From assembly GCA_030159075.1 (NCBI GenBank), contig BROG01000557.1:236001-300000 (forward strand): DNA of 64,000 bases, written 5' to 3'. Origin of the DNA: Atrina japonica. Its lineage: Eukaryota; Mollusca; Bivalvia; Pterioida; Pinnidae. The notes beneath the pieces were generated by a model. It did not search any database and was not told the DNA's origin. It saw only the letters and a program-made list of their open reading frames with translations. Made by a program: the position numbers and the translations under genes. This document shows positions 39,256-51,325 of the stretch, in pieces; the first letter of the stretch is position 1, and every line of letters begins with the position of its first letter.

Positions 39256-40215
39256 ATCAGGTCTATAACGACTTATCACTGATAAGTAATATCAGGTCTA
39301 TAACAACTTATCACTGATAAGTAATATCAGGTCTATAACGACTTATCCCTGATAAGTACTATCAAGTCTATATCGACTTATCACTGATAAGTAATATCAG
39401 AGATGATGTACAACTCTAAAGCAATGTAACACTAATAAGTAATATCAGGTCTATATTGACTTATTACTGATGAATAATATCAGATATGATGTACAACCCT
39501 ATAACGACTTATCACTGATAAGAAATATTAACCCTATAGCGACTTACCACTGATAAGTAATATCAGGTCTATAGCTGCTTATCACTGATAAGTAATATCA
39601 AAGATTATGTGTCTATAGTGACTTATCACTGATAAGTAATATCAGGTTTATAGCTGCTTATCACTGATAAGTAATATCAAAGATTATGTGTCTATAGTGA
39701 CTTATCACTGATTTGTAATATCAGGTCTATAGCTGCTTATCACTGATAAGTAATATCAAAGATTATGTGTCTATAGTGACTTACCACTGATAAGTAATAT
39801 CAGGTCTATAGCTGCTTATCACTGATAAGTAATATCAAAGATTATGTGTCTATAGTGACTTATCACTGATAAGTAATATCAGGTCTATAGCTGCTTATCA
39901 CTGATAAGTAATATCAAAGATTATGTGTCTATAGTGACTTATCACTGATAAGTAATATCAGAGATGATGTACAGCTGTATAGTGACTTACCACTGATAAG
40001 TAATATCAGAAATGATGTGTCTATAATGACTTATCACTGATAAGTAATATCAGGTCTATAACAACTTATCACTGATAAATAATATCAGAGATGATATGTA
40101 TATAGTGACTTATCACTGATAAGTAATATCAGGTCTATAATGACTTATCACTGATAAATGATATCAGACCTGATTTGTATATAGCAACTTATCACTGATA
40201 AGTAATATCAGGGAT

Positions 40216-40216
40216 G

Positions 40217-40248
<32 letters not shown>

Positions 40249-40250
40249 TA
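40216..40250. repeat. (AT)n inside the 35-bp array
   Basis: An AT run where sister units read GATGATATGTATATAGC, so it expanded in place. Confidence 0.95.
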
Positions 40251-40569
40251 GCGACTTATCACTGATAAGTAATATTAGAGATGATATGTATATAGCGACT
40301 TATTACCTATAAGTAATATCGGGTCTATAGCGACTTATCACTGATAAATAATATCAGAGATGATTTGTAATAGTGACTTATCACTGATAAGTAATATCAG
40401 AGATGATGTACAACTGTATTGTGACTTACCACTGATAAGTAATATCAGAAATGATGTGTCTATAATGACTTATCACTGATAAGTAATATTAGGTCTATAA
40501 TGACTTATCACTGATAAATGACCTGATTTCTATATAGCAACTTATCACTGATAAGTAATATCAGGGATG

Positions 40570-40644
40570 ATATATATATATATAATATAGAATATATATA
40601 TATTAATATATATATATATAAACTATATGTATATAATATATATA
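40570..40644. repeat. Second (AT)n inside the 35-bp array
   Basis: An interrupted AT-rich run at the equivalent site of the next larger duplicate block (about 390-440 bp on). Confidence 0.93.
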
Positions 40645-41935
40645 GCGACTTATCACTGATAAGTATAATTAGAGATGATATGAGATAGCGACTTATCACT
40701 TATAAGTAATATTCTATAGCGACTTATCACTGATAAATAATATCAGAGATGATTTGTAATAGTGACTTATCACTGATAAGTAATATCAGAGATGATGTAC
40801 AACTGTATTGTGACTTACCACTGATAAGTAATATCAGAAATGATGTGTCTATAATGACTTATCACTGATAAGTAATATCAGAAATGATGTGTCTATAGCG
40901 ACTTATCACTGATAAGTAATATCTCTATGTATTTAGCGACTTATCACTGATAACTAATATTAGAGATGATATGTATATAATGACTTATCACTGATAACTA
41001 ATATCAGATGTACAACTCTAGCGACTTACCTGACTGATAAGTAATTTCAGGTCTATAGCGACTTATCACTGATTAATTTCAGGTCTGACTTATCAGATAA
41101 TAATTTCAGGTCTATAGCGACTTATCACTGATAAGTAATTTCAGGTCTATAGCGACTTATCACTGATAAGTAATTTCAGGTCTATAGCGACTTATCACTG
41201 ATAAGTAATTTCAGGTCTATAGCGACTTATCACTGATAAGTAATTTCAGGTCTATAGCAACTTACCTACTGCGTAATTTCTATAGCGACTTATCACTGAT
41301 AAGTAATTTCAGGTCTATAGCGACTTATCACTGATAAGTAATATCAGGTCTATAGCGACTTATCACTGATAAGTAATATCAGAGATGATATGTATTTAGC
41401 GACTTATCACTGATAACTAATATTAGAGATGATATGTATATAATGACTTATCACTGATAACTAATATCAGAGATGATGTACAACTCTATAGCAACTTACC
41501 TGACTGATAAGTAATTTCAGGTCTATAGCGACTTATCACTGATAAGTAATTTCAGGTCTATAGCGACTTATCACTGATAAGTAATTTCAGGTCTATAGCG
41601 ACTTATCACTGATAAGTAATTTCAGGTCTATAGCGACTTATCACTGATAAGTAATTTCAAGTTTATAGCGACTTATCACTGATAAGTAATTTCAGGTCTA
41701 TAGCGACTTATCACTGATAAGTAATCAGGTCTATAGCGACTTATCACTGATAAGTAATTTCAGGTCTATAGCGACTTATCACTGATAAGTAATTTCAGGT
41801 CTATAGCAACTTACCTGTCTGATAAGTAATTTCAGGTTTATAGCGACTTATTGATAAGTAATTTCAGGTCTATAGCGACTTATCACTGATAAGTAATTTC
41901 AGGTCTATAGCAACTTATCACTGATAAGTAATATT

Positions 41936-42519
41936 ACGTTCATTCGCCACTAAATATCTATATTGCATCACAACGTGTCCTTTGAGAGTTTTGATAATTC
42001 AACATTCAATTAAAAAATAAGTATTCAATTTAGTCGTTACAAATAATAAAATAGATGCCCTCAAATACAACCAGTTTATTTTTCTTTGTACTTGAAATGT
42101 GGCCTAAATACCAAATTATGTATGTCCATATCAAGGGTAACTATTTGATATGCATTATCTGAAATGGAACAAACAGTTAAACACACAGATTTTTCATCCC
42201 AATTTATCTAAAATTACATGAAAGAAATAGATTAATTAAGCTTTTGATTGACAACTGCATACTATTTTCTGTGATATCTGATTTACGACTGTCCCTAAAA
42301 ACCTGAACAGATACATTACCAAATAACAAGATAATTTAAAATATCTGCAATATCATTGAAGTAACAAAACATACACTTAAATGTGCATATTATGCATAAA
42401 TGCATTCTGTTTTTGTATATTATGTAAAAATGGATCACCAATCACCATTTTCTATCTTTTGAATAGTACCAAACAAATTCAGCAGATATGTGACCAATGT
42501 TTAATCTTGCTTTGTCTAA
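41936..42519. other. AT-rich unique sequence, nothing recognised
   Basis: No gene, repeat or RNA element noticed. Confidence 0.55.
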
Positions 42520-42814
42520 CCATGTGTGTATGTGTGTGTGTGTGTGTGTGTGGTTGTGTTTCTGATAGAGCACATGTATATTAGTGTTTATGTGTGTGTG
42601 TGTATGTGGTTGTGTTTCTGATAGAGCACATGTATATTAGTAATTGTGTGTGTGTGTGTGTGGTTGCGGTTGTGTTCCTGATAGAGCACATGTATATTAG
42701 TAATTGTGTGTGTGTGTGGTTGCGGTTGTGTTCCTGATAGAGCACATGTATATTAGTGTGTATGTGTGTGTGTGTGTGGTTGTGTTCCTGATAGAGCACA
42801 TGTATATTAATGTT

Positions 42815-42853
<39 letters not shown>

Positions 42854-42959
42854 TTGCGGTTGTGTTCCTGATAGAGCACATGTATATTAGTGTTTGTGTG
42901 TGTGTGTGTGTGTGGTTGCAGTTGTGGTGTTCCTGATAGAGCACATGTATATTAATGTT

Positions 42960-43006
<47 letters not shown>

Positions 43007-43533
43007 TTGTGTTTCTGATAGAGCACATGTATATTAGTAATTGTGTGTGTGTGTATGTGTGTGGTTGCAGTTGTGTACCTGATAGAGCACATGTATATTA
43101 GTGTTTGTGTGTGTGTGTGTGTGTGGTTGTGTTTCTGATAGAGCACATGTATATTAGTAATTGTGTGTGTGTGTGTGTGGTTGCGGTTGTGTACCTGATA
43201 GAGCACATGTATATTAGTGTTGTGTGTGTGGTTGTGATATAGAGCACATGTATCTTAGTGTTTATGTGTGTGTGTGTGTGTGTGTGGTTGTGTTTCTGAT
43301 AGAGCACATGTATATTAATGTTTGCATGTGTGATTGTGTGTGTGGGTGTGTGTGTGTGTGTGTGGTTGTGTTTGTGTTCTTGATACAGCATGTTCATATT
43401 AGTGTTTATGTGTAGTTGTGTTCCTAATAGAGCACATGCATTTTAGTGTTTATGTGAGTGTGTGTTCCTGAAAGAGCACATGTATATTAGTGTTTATGTG
43501 TGTGTGTGTGTGTGGTTGTGTTTCTGTTAGAGC

Positions 43534-43571
<38 letters not shown>

Positions 43572-43743
43572 TTGTGTTTCTGTTAGAGCACATGTATATT
43601 AGTAATTGTGTGTGTATGTGTGTGTGTGTGTGTGGTTGTGTTCCTGATAGAGCACATGTATATTAGTGTTTATGTGTGTGTGTGTGTATGTGTGTGTGGT
43701 TGTGTTTCTGATAGAGCACATGTACATTAATGTTTGTGTGTGT

Positions 43744-43777
<34 letters not shown>

Positions 43778-44305
43778 TTGTGGTTGTGTTCCTGATACAG
43801 CATGTGTATATTAGTGTTTATGTGTAGTTGTGTTCCTAATAGAGCACATGCATTAGTGTTTATGTGTGTGTGTGTGGTTGTGTTTCTGATAGAGCACATG
43901 TACATTAATGTTTGCATGTGTGATTGTGTGTGTGTGTGTGTGTGTGTAGTTGTGGTTGTGTTCCTGATACAGCACATGTATATTAGTGTTTATGTGTGTA
44001 TGTGTTCCTGAGAGAGCACATGCATATTAGCGTTTATGTGTGGTTGTGTTCTTGGTATATTAGTGTTTATGTGTGGTTGTGGTTGTGTTCCTGATAGAGC
44101 ACACATATATTAGGGTTTATGTGTGGTTGTGTTCCTAATAGAGCACATGCATTTTAGTGTTTATGTGTGTGTGTTCCTGATAGAGCACATGTATATTAGT
44201 GTTTATGTGTGTATGTGTGTGTGTGTGTTCCTGATAGAGCACATGTATATTAGTGTTTATGTGTGGTTGTGTTCTTGGTATATTAGTGTTTTTTGTGTGT
44301 GTGTG
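42520..44305. repeat. Minisatellite with embedded variable (TG)n tracts
   Basis: About 27 units of variable length. Each has CTGATAGAGCACATGTATAT, then TAGTGTTTATG or TAGTAATTG, a (TG)n run of differing length, and GGTTGTGTT. Open frames rich in V/C (plus) or T/H (minus) are dinucleotide translations. Confidence 0.97.
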
Positions 44306-44461
44306 TTTGTATGAACCAAAAAAGTATTTAAATATAAGTATAGGCAGTTATAAGATATTTTACTTGCACTGATTTCATCCACTACAGCAAATCTTGAACA
44401 ACAGTCCTTGCTGGTACAAGTCTAATTGTTAACAGTCAATTATATTCAGTTAGTGTAAATG

Positions 44462-44980
44462 CTCAAGTGAGCTATTGTGATCACTCCCTGTCCGGTGTCC
44501 ATCTGTAAACTTTTCCTTTTTTTGACTTCTTCCCTGAAACCACTAAAGGGATTTTGATGAAACTTAATGGGAAGCAAGTGCTCAAGGTCTTTTACCAAGT
44601 TTGTAGCTTTCAGCCACATTGACCCAGGGGTGGATCTAGGGTGGGGCAGAATAGGTCCCAAAAGTGTCTCCAGAACCGCTGCATGAATTGAAAAAATGAA
44701 TTGTTTCTGAGTGATCTACATGGATATATGATTCAAATTTTTATTTTTCATAAAAATCCGAACATTGATTATTGACGTGTTTTTGAGGTCTTTTAAGACT
44801 TTGTCCTCTTCATTCATTTTTGCGTGATTTCCTCACTTAACTCCTCTGGCATTCAATTTGATGCATTATCAGCAATATCTATGTTTCTTGGCCAGATCAG
44901 CCTACATGTACACATTCTTCTTGGTCATCTTTCCACATTAGTAGATTTATGTGTGAGCAATTGAGGCCCTCTTGTTTATT
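44462..44980 (+). mobile_element. Long dispersed bivalve repeat, copy
   Basis: Starts CTCAAGTGAGCTATTGTGAT and ends GAGCAATTGAGGCCCTCTTG. Contains GAAACCACTAAAGGGATTTT and GGGGTGGATCTAGGGTGGGG. Shorter than the 34 kb copy. Confidence 0.78.
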
Positions 44981-45070
44981 TTTTCTATTGTGACTGATTT
45001 GCTATATGTTTGTAGTTTACAAATTCCAATTATAAAATCTTTTACTAATCTTATTTGAATGACAAAGCTT

Positions 45071-45533
45071 TTAGATTACCTGAGCCAAGCTATTGTGATC
45101 ACTCCCTGTCCATTGTCCATCCATCCGTCCGTCCGTAAACTTTCCATATTTTCAACTTCCTCTCAGAAACCACTGAAGGGATTTTGATGAAACTTGACAA
45201 GAAGCAAGTGCTCCATTTCCTTTACCAATTTTATAGTTTACAGCCAGGTTGGCTTAGGGGTAGATCCAGGGTCTCAGAAGGTACCCCTCTTTAAAAATCT
45301 TCTTCTCCAGAACAACTATATGATTTGAAATATGGATTGTTTCTGAGTGATCTACATGGAAGTATGATTCAAGTTTGTATTTTTCATAGAAATCGGAATA
45401 TTAATTTTTGACATAATGTTTTGAAGTCTTTATAGAGTTTGTCATTTTCATTCATTTTTGCATGAATTCTTCAATTATCGCCCACTGCATTCACTTTGAT
45501 GCATTCATTTTTGCATGATTTCTTCAATTATCT
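45071..45533 (+). mobile_element. Dispersed bivalve repeat, left half (split copy)
   Basis: Starts TTAGATTACCTGAGCCAAGC and runs to GATTTCTTCAATTATCT, where the family normally continues CCCCTTG. The continuation is found at 48316, past the 2.8 kb insert. Confidence 0.78.
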
Positions 45534-45962
45534 GGAAAAACACCAGCTTTGTTTACAACATGGGCGCAGGCATTTTGGACACCCAAAGTTGTGCGGAGGG
45601 TAAAATGAGCCCAGTGATCTGATTGGTCATTAAATGAAAAAATAGTTTTGCCATTTAAGTTGAAATAAAGGTGTAAAAAAGATACATGAATATTGTTTAC
45701 TTTGGAAATTATAGGGTTGACGGTTGAAAATGTAACAGGAGGGGTCATATCAGAATAGATATTTTCCTATTGGTGCGAATACTACCCTGTAAACAAGTGA
45801 AAATTTGAAGTGAAAATGCAACGGCAACCTATACTTTTTTGCATATTTTGTTATCAAAAATTTGATCTTTTACTAAATTCCCTGAAACATGGGAGTGACA
45901 CTGACCTGAAGTTTTGTAAATTAGCATTGAGGCCTATGGGAAAATATTTGGTGGTGTCTTCC
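45534..45962. repeat. Left terminal direct repeat, 429 bp
   Basis: Runs from GGAAAAACACCAGC to GGTGGTGTCTTCC, so the copy itself has inverted ends. Contains CACCCAAAGTTGTGCGGAGG and AGCATTGAGGCCTATGGGAA, shared with the right copy. The 74-codon minus frame over it matches nothing recognised. Confidence 0.85.
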
Positions 45963-47887
45963 TATAGAGAAATGCACATTTGACACATGTAGGCTGGATG
46001 AAGCCTTAAAATAAGTCATTTCTCTCATTTTTTGTCACCTAAGTTGTTCACTTTTACTCATACTTTTAAAACAGATCTTGAGGGTCTGTATGAAATGGGG
46101 CACCTGTTGGGGGTCCACAAGGTGCAAATTTAATAGGTGTGCTGCCTCTACACACATTAATATTCATTTGTTGCATGTTAAGATCTCTTAATTTTATCTG
46201 TATGTTTTATATTACACCTAGAACTAATATTTAAATTTATTGGTCAAAAATTCCATCTGTACTTGGAAAATTCAAGTAACCCCATCTTCTCCTATACAAC
46301 ACATGTTCTTATAGTTTATGGTTATGCATAGTGACTAATTTTAAAAATATTTTTGAAATGATGTTTTTGATTGTAAATTTTAACTCATTTGGATAAAATC
46401 AGACCTTTTTGAGGTAAAGATGGTTGATTTTCTTTTTTGAGGGCAAAATCTACATATGGACCCGTCATTTTACTCATGCAGTGATTTTGTACCTTTAGCT
46501 CTATATATGTACTGTTTTTGAAGGATAAGAACCATCTCATTTTTAAGAAAATTGTATTTGCATTTCTCATTTCATCTCACCAGTAAAATATTTCATCATG
46601 CATGTACACTGTAAACAGTATAAAATTTAATTAAATACCCCCCCCCCCCCCCCCCCCCCCCCTCTAACTGTACACACAAAAATTTCCTCTGGCATATTGT
46701 GTTAAATTTTGGTCATAGATAATGTGTAAATAAAAAAAAATTCTTTAGAAATAGGCGTTTTAACATTTTTTTTCATAATCTATCAACATTTTAACCTGTA
46801 GAAGGAATATTTCAATTTCTTAAATCCAGGAAATATTGTCCAATAAGAGATTTTTATCTAGTTATCATACTCAAGTACCTGTAAAGATAATTATAAGTAT
46901 CAATTATATTTTTTTCTGTATTAGCTCAACTAATATTCATTCAAGTTGCATGTTTTCATAAGTTTTCTAAATTTTCAGTCATGCATTTTTTGTTTGAATC
47001 ACCTTTTTTCACCCCCCCCCCCCTCCCCCCCCCTTCCAGCAAATGTCTCTTAAAACCTTTCTTGTTCATAACAGACAAAAATTAACACCTTATTACTTTT
47101 GACTGTTTCAAAACTTAGTATAATCAAAATTTGTTTAGTTTTTTCATTTGAAACTGAACTAACATATGTCAATCCTTTTAAAAAAGCAATTTGACTATCA
47201 TTTTGCACCATTTAAGTGTCAGTCATTTAAAGTGACTCAGTTATCTGCCCTTTCTATTTAATTACTTACATCATGAGACTGTAATTAAGGGATGAAACAA
47301 AACATGGACATATCTGAAAATGATTACATAACATATTTTATATAAATGAACACAATAAGTCTATTGAAATGTGTTGTATGTAAGGGTATCCCCTCCATAA
47401 GTTTTACACTTTTAGTAAGGGTGCACTTCATTCCTTGTAAAACAATTTTAAAAAATGACATGGTTTCTTTTAAGTGAGCTTCAGAAATTCTTCTTTACTG
47501 GTGCCTAAAGGTTCCATGCTCATTAAGATGAAATTTTAAGTTTTTGTGAAGAAAATGGCATATTTTGTCACTTTTTCCATTATTAAGGGGTACCTTTACC
47601 TTATTTGATATCATAGTCAATATTGGTAAATTTGATAGAAATCATTCAAATAATGAAATATATGTGGACAATTCTGAATGAAAATCATGAAAGAAAAACA
47701 GACCTCTTTAAAAATGCATCTATTTCTTAATAACAATGACTGGGATTGAGAGGTAGGGGTTGAACATTATAGACTGTGTTTCTCTTCAGGTTGGGTTCCC
47801 CATCCTCATTATTAAGGGGGCATGGTGTACAGTTAGTGATCAAAAAATCAAAATGACCATTTTTGGCAATGTATTGGATAAATCTAT
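45963..47887. other. Interior of the 2.8-kb insert, no coding region
   Basis: AT-rich, with two C-rich homopolymer tracts. No protein signature of a transposase, reverse transcriptase or integrase was seen on either strand. Confidence 0.55.
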
Positions 47888-48315
47888 AGAAAAACACCAG
47901 CTTCGGTTTACAATATAGGCATTTTTGACACCCAAAGTTGTGCGGAGGGTAAAATTGATCTGATTGGTCATTAAATGAAAAAATAGTTTTGCCATTAATA
48001 AGTGAAATAAAGGTGATAAAAAAGATACATGAATATTGGTTGTACTTTGGAAATTATAGGGGTTGCATGAAAATTTAACAGGAGGGGTCATATCAATTAT
48101 TTTCCTTTGGTGCGGAATACCGAGTTGTAAACAAGTGAAAATTTGAAGTGAAAATGCAACGGCACCTTACTTTTGATTGCATATTTTGTTATCAAAAATA
48201 TTGATCTTCAGCACAGGGTACTAATTTGACCCAGATTTAATAAACATGGGAGTGACACTGAAGTTTTGTAAATTAGCATTGAGGCCTATGGGAAAATATT
48301 TGGTGGTGTCTGTCC
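47888..48315. repeat. Right terminal direct repeat, indel-rich
   Basis: Same order of phrases as the left copy, from AGAAAAACACCAGCTTC to GGTGGTGTCTGTCC, but with many small insertions and deletions and fewer substitutions (for example a run after GGGTAAAAT is missing). Confidence 0.82.
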
Positions 48316-48576
48316 ATCTCCCCCTGCATTCTTTTTGCTGCATTCATTTGATGTGTTTTACTTGTACTGTATATACAAATGTATTTGAAGAAATGTTTTT
48401 TGCAAGAAATTTGCTGAAATGTAATTTTTAGATATTTTTATGAATATCATAAAACTGCAATATTTATGTTTCTTGGTCAGGACGGCCTACATGTACATAT
48501 TCTTCTTGGTCTTCTTTCCACATTTGTAGATGGTTCTCAAGTGAACAATTGAGGCCCTCTTAGGCCTCTTGTTATC
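48316..48576 (+). mobile_element. Dispersed bivalve repeat, right half (split copy)
   Basis: Resumes ATCTCCCCCTGCATTC and ends AACAATTGAGGCCCTCTTAG then GCCTCTTGTT, the family's normal right end. Confidence 0.75.
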
Positions 48577-51057
48577 ATCTCCTTCAGAATATATTCCTCC
48601 ATTTCTTCCCAACATGAGGAACTGCACAAAGTATCTTATAATCTTATCTAATCCATCCTGCAGAAAAAAATACCAATCTGATTTGATAAAATAAAGTTTC
48701 TATCAAATTTTGTCAATTTGAAGTGCTAGTCGGTGAACAAGCAAATTTCTATCAAATCTTGTAAATTTGAAGTGCTAGTCGGTGAACAAGCAGGAAATGA
48801 GAATACACAGTTCTTGTCCTCTTTTGAATTATGTGCTATTCATTTTCTGTTTCAAATTTCAAATATACTGATGAACAGAAATTTAAGGGGGCATTAGCTG
48901 TGTTTATCAAAACATATTATTCCAATTTCTTCTACTTTAAACTATTTGTACTTGATGTACAATAACAAATATACAGGCATAAAAAGATATTATATTTCTA
49001 TATACTTTTTGTGAAAATAAAGTCAGGTCCAATGTTGTATACATATATGAATAGTAGATCTAAGGCTGAATCAATTGCAAGTGAATAATTGCCAAACTGG
49101 GTTTCTGAAGCAATGTGCACAAAATATGTAAGAATTTACGAATTTTTATGTTTGTTTTTAGTTATTGTATATCAATCTAAGTAATAAAAAAAGGAAAGAA
49201 TTTTTTCGAAAAACAGCTAATGGCCATGTAAGATTTAGATTTGATTTGTCATGTTTGTTATCAATTAGATAATCCCATTCTCGATAGAAAGAGGGTCTAA
49301 AATGAATCAAGTTTAAAAGGAAGATAACATCTCCTTTATCATGAAATATTATATTGTATTGCATAGATTTTTTCCCTATATGTATTCTGTTGTTATGAAT
49401 TGTCATAATATAAAAGGTAACGAGAGGGTTTGTATCTACAGTATTTAAAACATTACTCTGTTAATTAAAACCACACAGTTGTAATTAATTAGATTTCTAT
49501 TTATTTGGAGATTTTTAAAAAATGTCATTAGAAGAAGGAAGTCACTTACAAATTGTTCGTTGTACAAATTGAAGTATTCTTATCTTGTTTTAATTGACAA
49601 ATTTTGGCAACAAAGTAGCTATTTAAACAAAAGAATGTAGTAACTAAAGCACTTTGAAGAAAACTGATAACACAGTACCTCTCAAAAACAAAAGAAATTT
49701 TTCATTGGACATTGATTTCTTAAAGAAAATTGATAATGGCAGTGATTTAAACAATTCTTTACATTTGACGTTTATTAAACATGTATAAACGAGTTATAAA
49801 TACGGTATTCATTAAGGCAACAATATTTGTGTTTCTTTTGTGTAAAGATCGACACACACTCTTTCCCTGCCCCGTTAGTTATGAACAGTTCTTAGATAAC
49901 AGAACTTGATAACGAAAAGGTAACAGTTTTGTTATACACAGGTACAGAAATCGGGCCTCACTTAAGATACTCTTCAATACCCAATAATAAAGCAAATGGG
50001 ACAAATATTTGCCACATGCAAACATTTTGATCAGATGGTATAATATATCATTAGTCTGTATTGGTGATCATTGATGTAAAATGACCTTAATGATAATAAA
50101 TAGTCTATCTACATTTTCTATCATTTTTTTGTGGCCTCTTTGTGTAACAATGGAATCTAGTTACTCTCATCCAAACATTGACCTGAATAACAGAACGATT
50201 CTTTTGTCTTTAGATTGTCAAGTTATTTGACCTATAAAGAAATTTAAACTCCGATAACAAAGTTTTCAATTTGTTTCCAATTTAAGTCATCTGATATTTT
50301 TTGATTTCTTCTCGTCACCATGGGCAAAGTATTTGATTGTTAATTTTCTCACAAGTATTGGTGAAAATTTAAAAGCATCTTTGAAATTTTTCTCATCACT
50401 TTTCAATGGTTAGTTCATGATAACGTAACATTAGTCATCTTATGTTAGGTGATAATATGGGAAAGAGCTACTGTAAGATTTTTGTTTTGAGAATATTGAC
50501 AGTGTAGACATTATTGATGACACATATACTATCACAAACAAACAAATTTACCATTCTCACGCTTTTTATCAAAGCTTATCAATACTTCAGTTATTTTGCA
50601 TTATTTTCATTGTTTAATTATTTACATGCTGATTTAGATTGTTAAAGGAAACAATCAAGTGGCAGAATGAATTCATTTTCACAAAATGATACAGGATTAG
50701 ATTTGATAAATTTCCTTCCTTTGTTTTTAATTTGCCTATTTTTGTTTTGATTTTCTATTATCACAGATTCAGGGGAAATACAAATAAATTCAATTTGGGA
50801 GTCAAAATTTTATACACCTGTCCAAAGACATGACATTCTATTTTTATACTTCCAAATTTAAAAAAAAGTTGAGTAGTTTATAACAGATTTAATTCAAACT
50901 TATAGAATTGTCACCATAAAAGCTCATATGAGTTTGATAACCAAATTTACCAGACTCTGATTTAGGCAGTTATTGTTCTTTCTGGAATTTTACACATTTT
51001 TAAAAATTCTTTTGGAGAATAAAGGTGTCAATTTTAAACAAACTTGGTAAGATGGTT
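48577..51057. other. AT-rich unique sequence, nothing coding recognised
   Basis: A 47-bp direct duplication containing GAAGTGCTAGTCGGTGAACA lies at about 48699-48792. The 82-codon minus frame at 49158-49406 has no recognised domain. Confidence 0.55.
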
Positions 51058-51086
51058 CTGAAGACGGCTCCGCTTGGAGCTGAAAC
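51058..51086 (+). ncRNA. Hammerhead-ribozyme-like core relic
   Basis: CTGAAGA, then stem GCTCC-GCTT-GGAGC, then GAAAC. This is the hammerhead core layout (CUGAUGA, stem II, GAAAC) with one core change (A for U). Such motifs are known in Penelope-like retroelements and retrozymes of metazoans, bivalves included. Stem I/III partners and a cleavage triplet were not established, so activity is doubtful. Confidence 0.35.
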
Positions 51087-51239
51087 ATGTAAACAACAAG
51101 CTCAACGTTAATACAATTTATTCAACCTTACAGAGTTTTTATTGTGTTGGACACAAACCCCTTATTTTGTGGACTCTGTATACCTTTGGTATCCACGGTG
51201 AAGACTCCTACAGGATTATTTATACTGTCTACCTTCAGG

Positions 51240-51325
51240 GACGTTGTTACCTCTACCCCCCTCTTTTTCAAACTTGGTAAGAGGTTGTTACCTGCACCCC
51301 CCTCTTTTTCAAACTTGAATGTTGT
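51240..51325. repeat. Two-copy tandem duplication
   Basis: GTTACCTCTACCCCCCTCTT and GTTACCTGCACCCCCCTCTT, each followed by TTTCAAACTTG, about 46 bp apart. Confidence 0.85.

Larger units (their letters stand above)
39256..41935. repeat. 35-bp satellite derived from the 30-bp unit; palindromic
   Basis: Same unit as upstream with about five bases added after CACTG, creating ACTTATCACTGATAAGT, a perfect palindrome (8-bp arms, single central C) with TGATAA on each strand. A 79-bp higher-order unit with AGCTGCTTATCACTGATAAG runs at about 39560-39960. A TAATTTCAGG variant block runs at 41040-41935. Confidence 0.97.
45534..48315. mobile_element. 2.8-kb insert with direct terminal repeats and ATCT duplication
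   Basis: Bounded by ATCT at 45530-45533 and 48316-48319, inside a dispersed repeat. The left end GGAAAAACACCAGC and the reverse complement of the right end, GGACAGACACCACC, are similar (11 of 14). Related copies of about 430 bp lie at both ends in direct orientation. The middle (about 1.9 kb) has no coding frame but holds a 35-base C run (46638-46672) and a C-rich run (47012-47033). Either a non-autonomous LTR-type element or a DNA element with internal duplication. Confidence 0.6.
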
